DNA from: an uncultured Amaricoccus sp.
GTDB taxonomy: Bacteria; Pseudomonadota; Alphaproteobacteria; Rhodobacterales; Rhodobacteraceae
Direction: 5' to 3'
DNA length: 9,128 bases
Assembly: GCF_937858865.1 (NCBI RefSeq)
Contig: NZ_CALLYO010000551.1
Span: 1 to 9,128 of the forward strand
Below the pieces are notes generated by a model. That model was not told the origin of the DNA. It saw only the letters and a program-made list of their open reading frames with translations, and did not search any database. Position 1 is the stretch's first letter. The number at the start of each line of letters is the position of its first letter. Of this stretch, positions 8,774 through 9,128 are shown piece by piece. The translations under genes and the position numbers were made by a program.

Positions 8774-9064
8774 ATGTTTCTGGAGATCGCCGAGATCACC
8801 GTCACCGACGCTGCCGGCTTCGAGGCGGCGGTGGCCAGGGCCCGCCCGCTCTTCCTCGGCGCCGAGGGCTGCCACGGGATGGCGCTGCACCGCGTGGTCG
8901 AGACGCCCGAGGTCTACCGGCTGGTGGTGAAGTGGCGCACCGTCGAGGACCATATGGAGACCTTCCGCGGGTCGGAGGCCTTCCAGGCCTGGCGGGCGCT
9001 GGTCGGTCCCTTCTTCGCCGGCCCGCCGAAGGTCACGCATTCGCGCGAGGTCCCGCTCGGCTGA
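8774..9064 (+). CDS. ABM-family small monooxygenase-like protein (dimeric alpha+beta barrel)
   Basis: This 96-residue protein matches the antibiotic-biosynthesis-monooxygenase (ABM) family. It shows an N-terminal strand FLEIAEITV, a helix at about 14-27, a GCHGMALHRVVETPEVYRL strand-turn-strand block at about 32-50, VVKWRTVEDHMETFRGSEAF at 51-70 with His60, a helix AWRALVGPFF, and a last strand with His89 (KVTHSREV). Family members are homodimeric ferredoxin-like barrels; some oxidise quinols or degrade haem, and many have unknown roles. The start at 8774 is preferred because GGGAGG at 8763-8768 lies five bases upstream. An in-frame ATG at 8756 lies before that Shine-Dalgarno and would translate through it. 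With its own leader and candidate promoter, it is probably a separate transcription unit. A link to aromatic catabolism is possible but unproven. Confidence 0.82.
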   Translation: MFLEIAEITVTDAAGFEAAVARARPLFLGAEGCHGMALHRVVETPEVYRLVVKWRTVEDHMETFRGSEAFQAWRALVGPFFAGPPKVTHSREVPLG

Positions 9065-9071
9065 GCATGCC

Positions 9072-9121
9072 CGGTCCGGGGAGCAGGGAGCGCTGCGGCC
9101 GATCCGCCTGATCCCGGACCG
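9072..9121 (+). repeat. 9-bp inverted repeat downstream of the ABM gene, possible transcription end
   Basis: CGGTCCGGG (9072-9080) pairs exactly with CCCGGACCG (9113-9121), with 32 bases between. A small internal stem, GCAG/CTGC at 9083-9086 and 9093-9096, could form inside. It begins seven bases after the stop codon, as a terminator might, but there is no T-run and the window ends shortly after. Confidence 0.35.
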
Positions 9122-9128
9122 ATCCACC

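Overview
The window is a compact, same-strand catabolic operon for aerobic phenylacetate (phenylacetyl-CoA) degradation. The DNA is very GC-rich, with strong third-position GC bias that produces long antisense and off-frame shadow ORFs. Codon usage, Shine-Dalgarno spacing and protein similarity point to a high-GC Alphaproteobacterium, perhaps Rhodospirillales-like. That placement is inference; no rRNA or other taxonomic marker is present.

Layout. Positions 1-92 hold the first codons of a probable divergent gene on the minus strand, possibly a PaaX-type repressor. Positions about 93-242 are the control region, with an extended -10 box and a 12-bp perfect palindrome over the predicted transcription start. 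The operon follows on the plus strand: a 3-oxoadipyl-CoA-type thiolase (paaJ/pcaF), paaA, paaB, paaC, paaD, paaE, an extra PaaA-like ferritin-fold gene, and paaZ. Gaps are 1 to 50 nt and most genes have a good Shine-Dalgarno sequence. Fourteen nt after paaZ is a small predicted exported NTF2/SnoaL-like protein starting at GTG. A 182-nt intergenic region with a candidate promoter and two dyads precedes a 96-aa antibiotic-biosynthesis-monooxygenase-like (ABM) protein. An inverted repeat closes the window.

How the genes work together. PaaA, B, C and E are the subunits of the ring-1,2-phenylacetyl-CoA epoxidase: PaaA is the diiron oxygenase, PaaC its structural partner, PaaB a bridging subunit and PaaE the reductase. 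PaaD is a DUF59/zinc protein thought to help Fe-S or metal-centre assembly. PaaZ opens the oxepin-CoA ring and oxidises the resulting aldehyde. The thiolase cleaves the beta-ketoacyl-CoA products. The CoA ligase (paaK), isomerase (paaG), hydratase/dehydrogenase (paaF, paaH) and thioesterase (paaI) are absent here and presumably lie elsewhere.

The most interesting item is the extra gene at 5275-6039. It aligns by eye to this window's own PaaA at matched spacing and keeps part of the diiron ligand set, but it appears to have lost or shifted two ligands. It looks like a third ferritin-fold component or accessory protein of the pathway.
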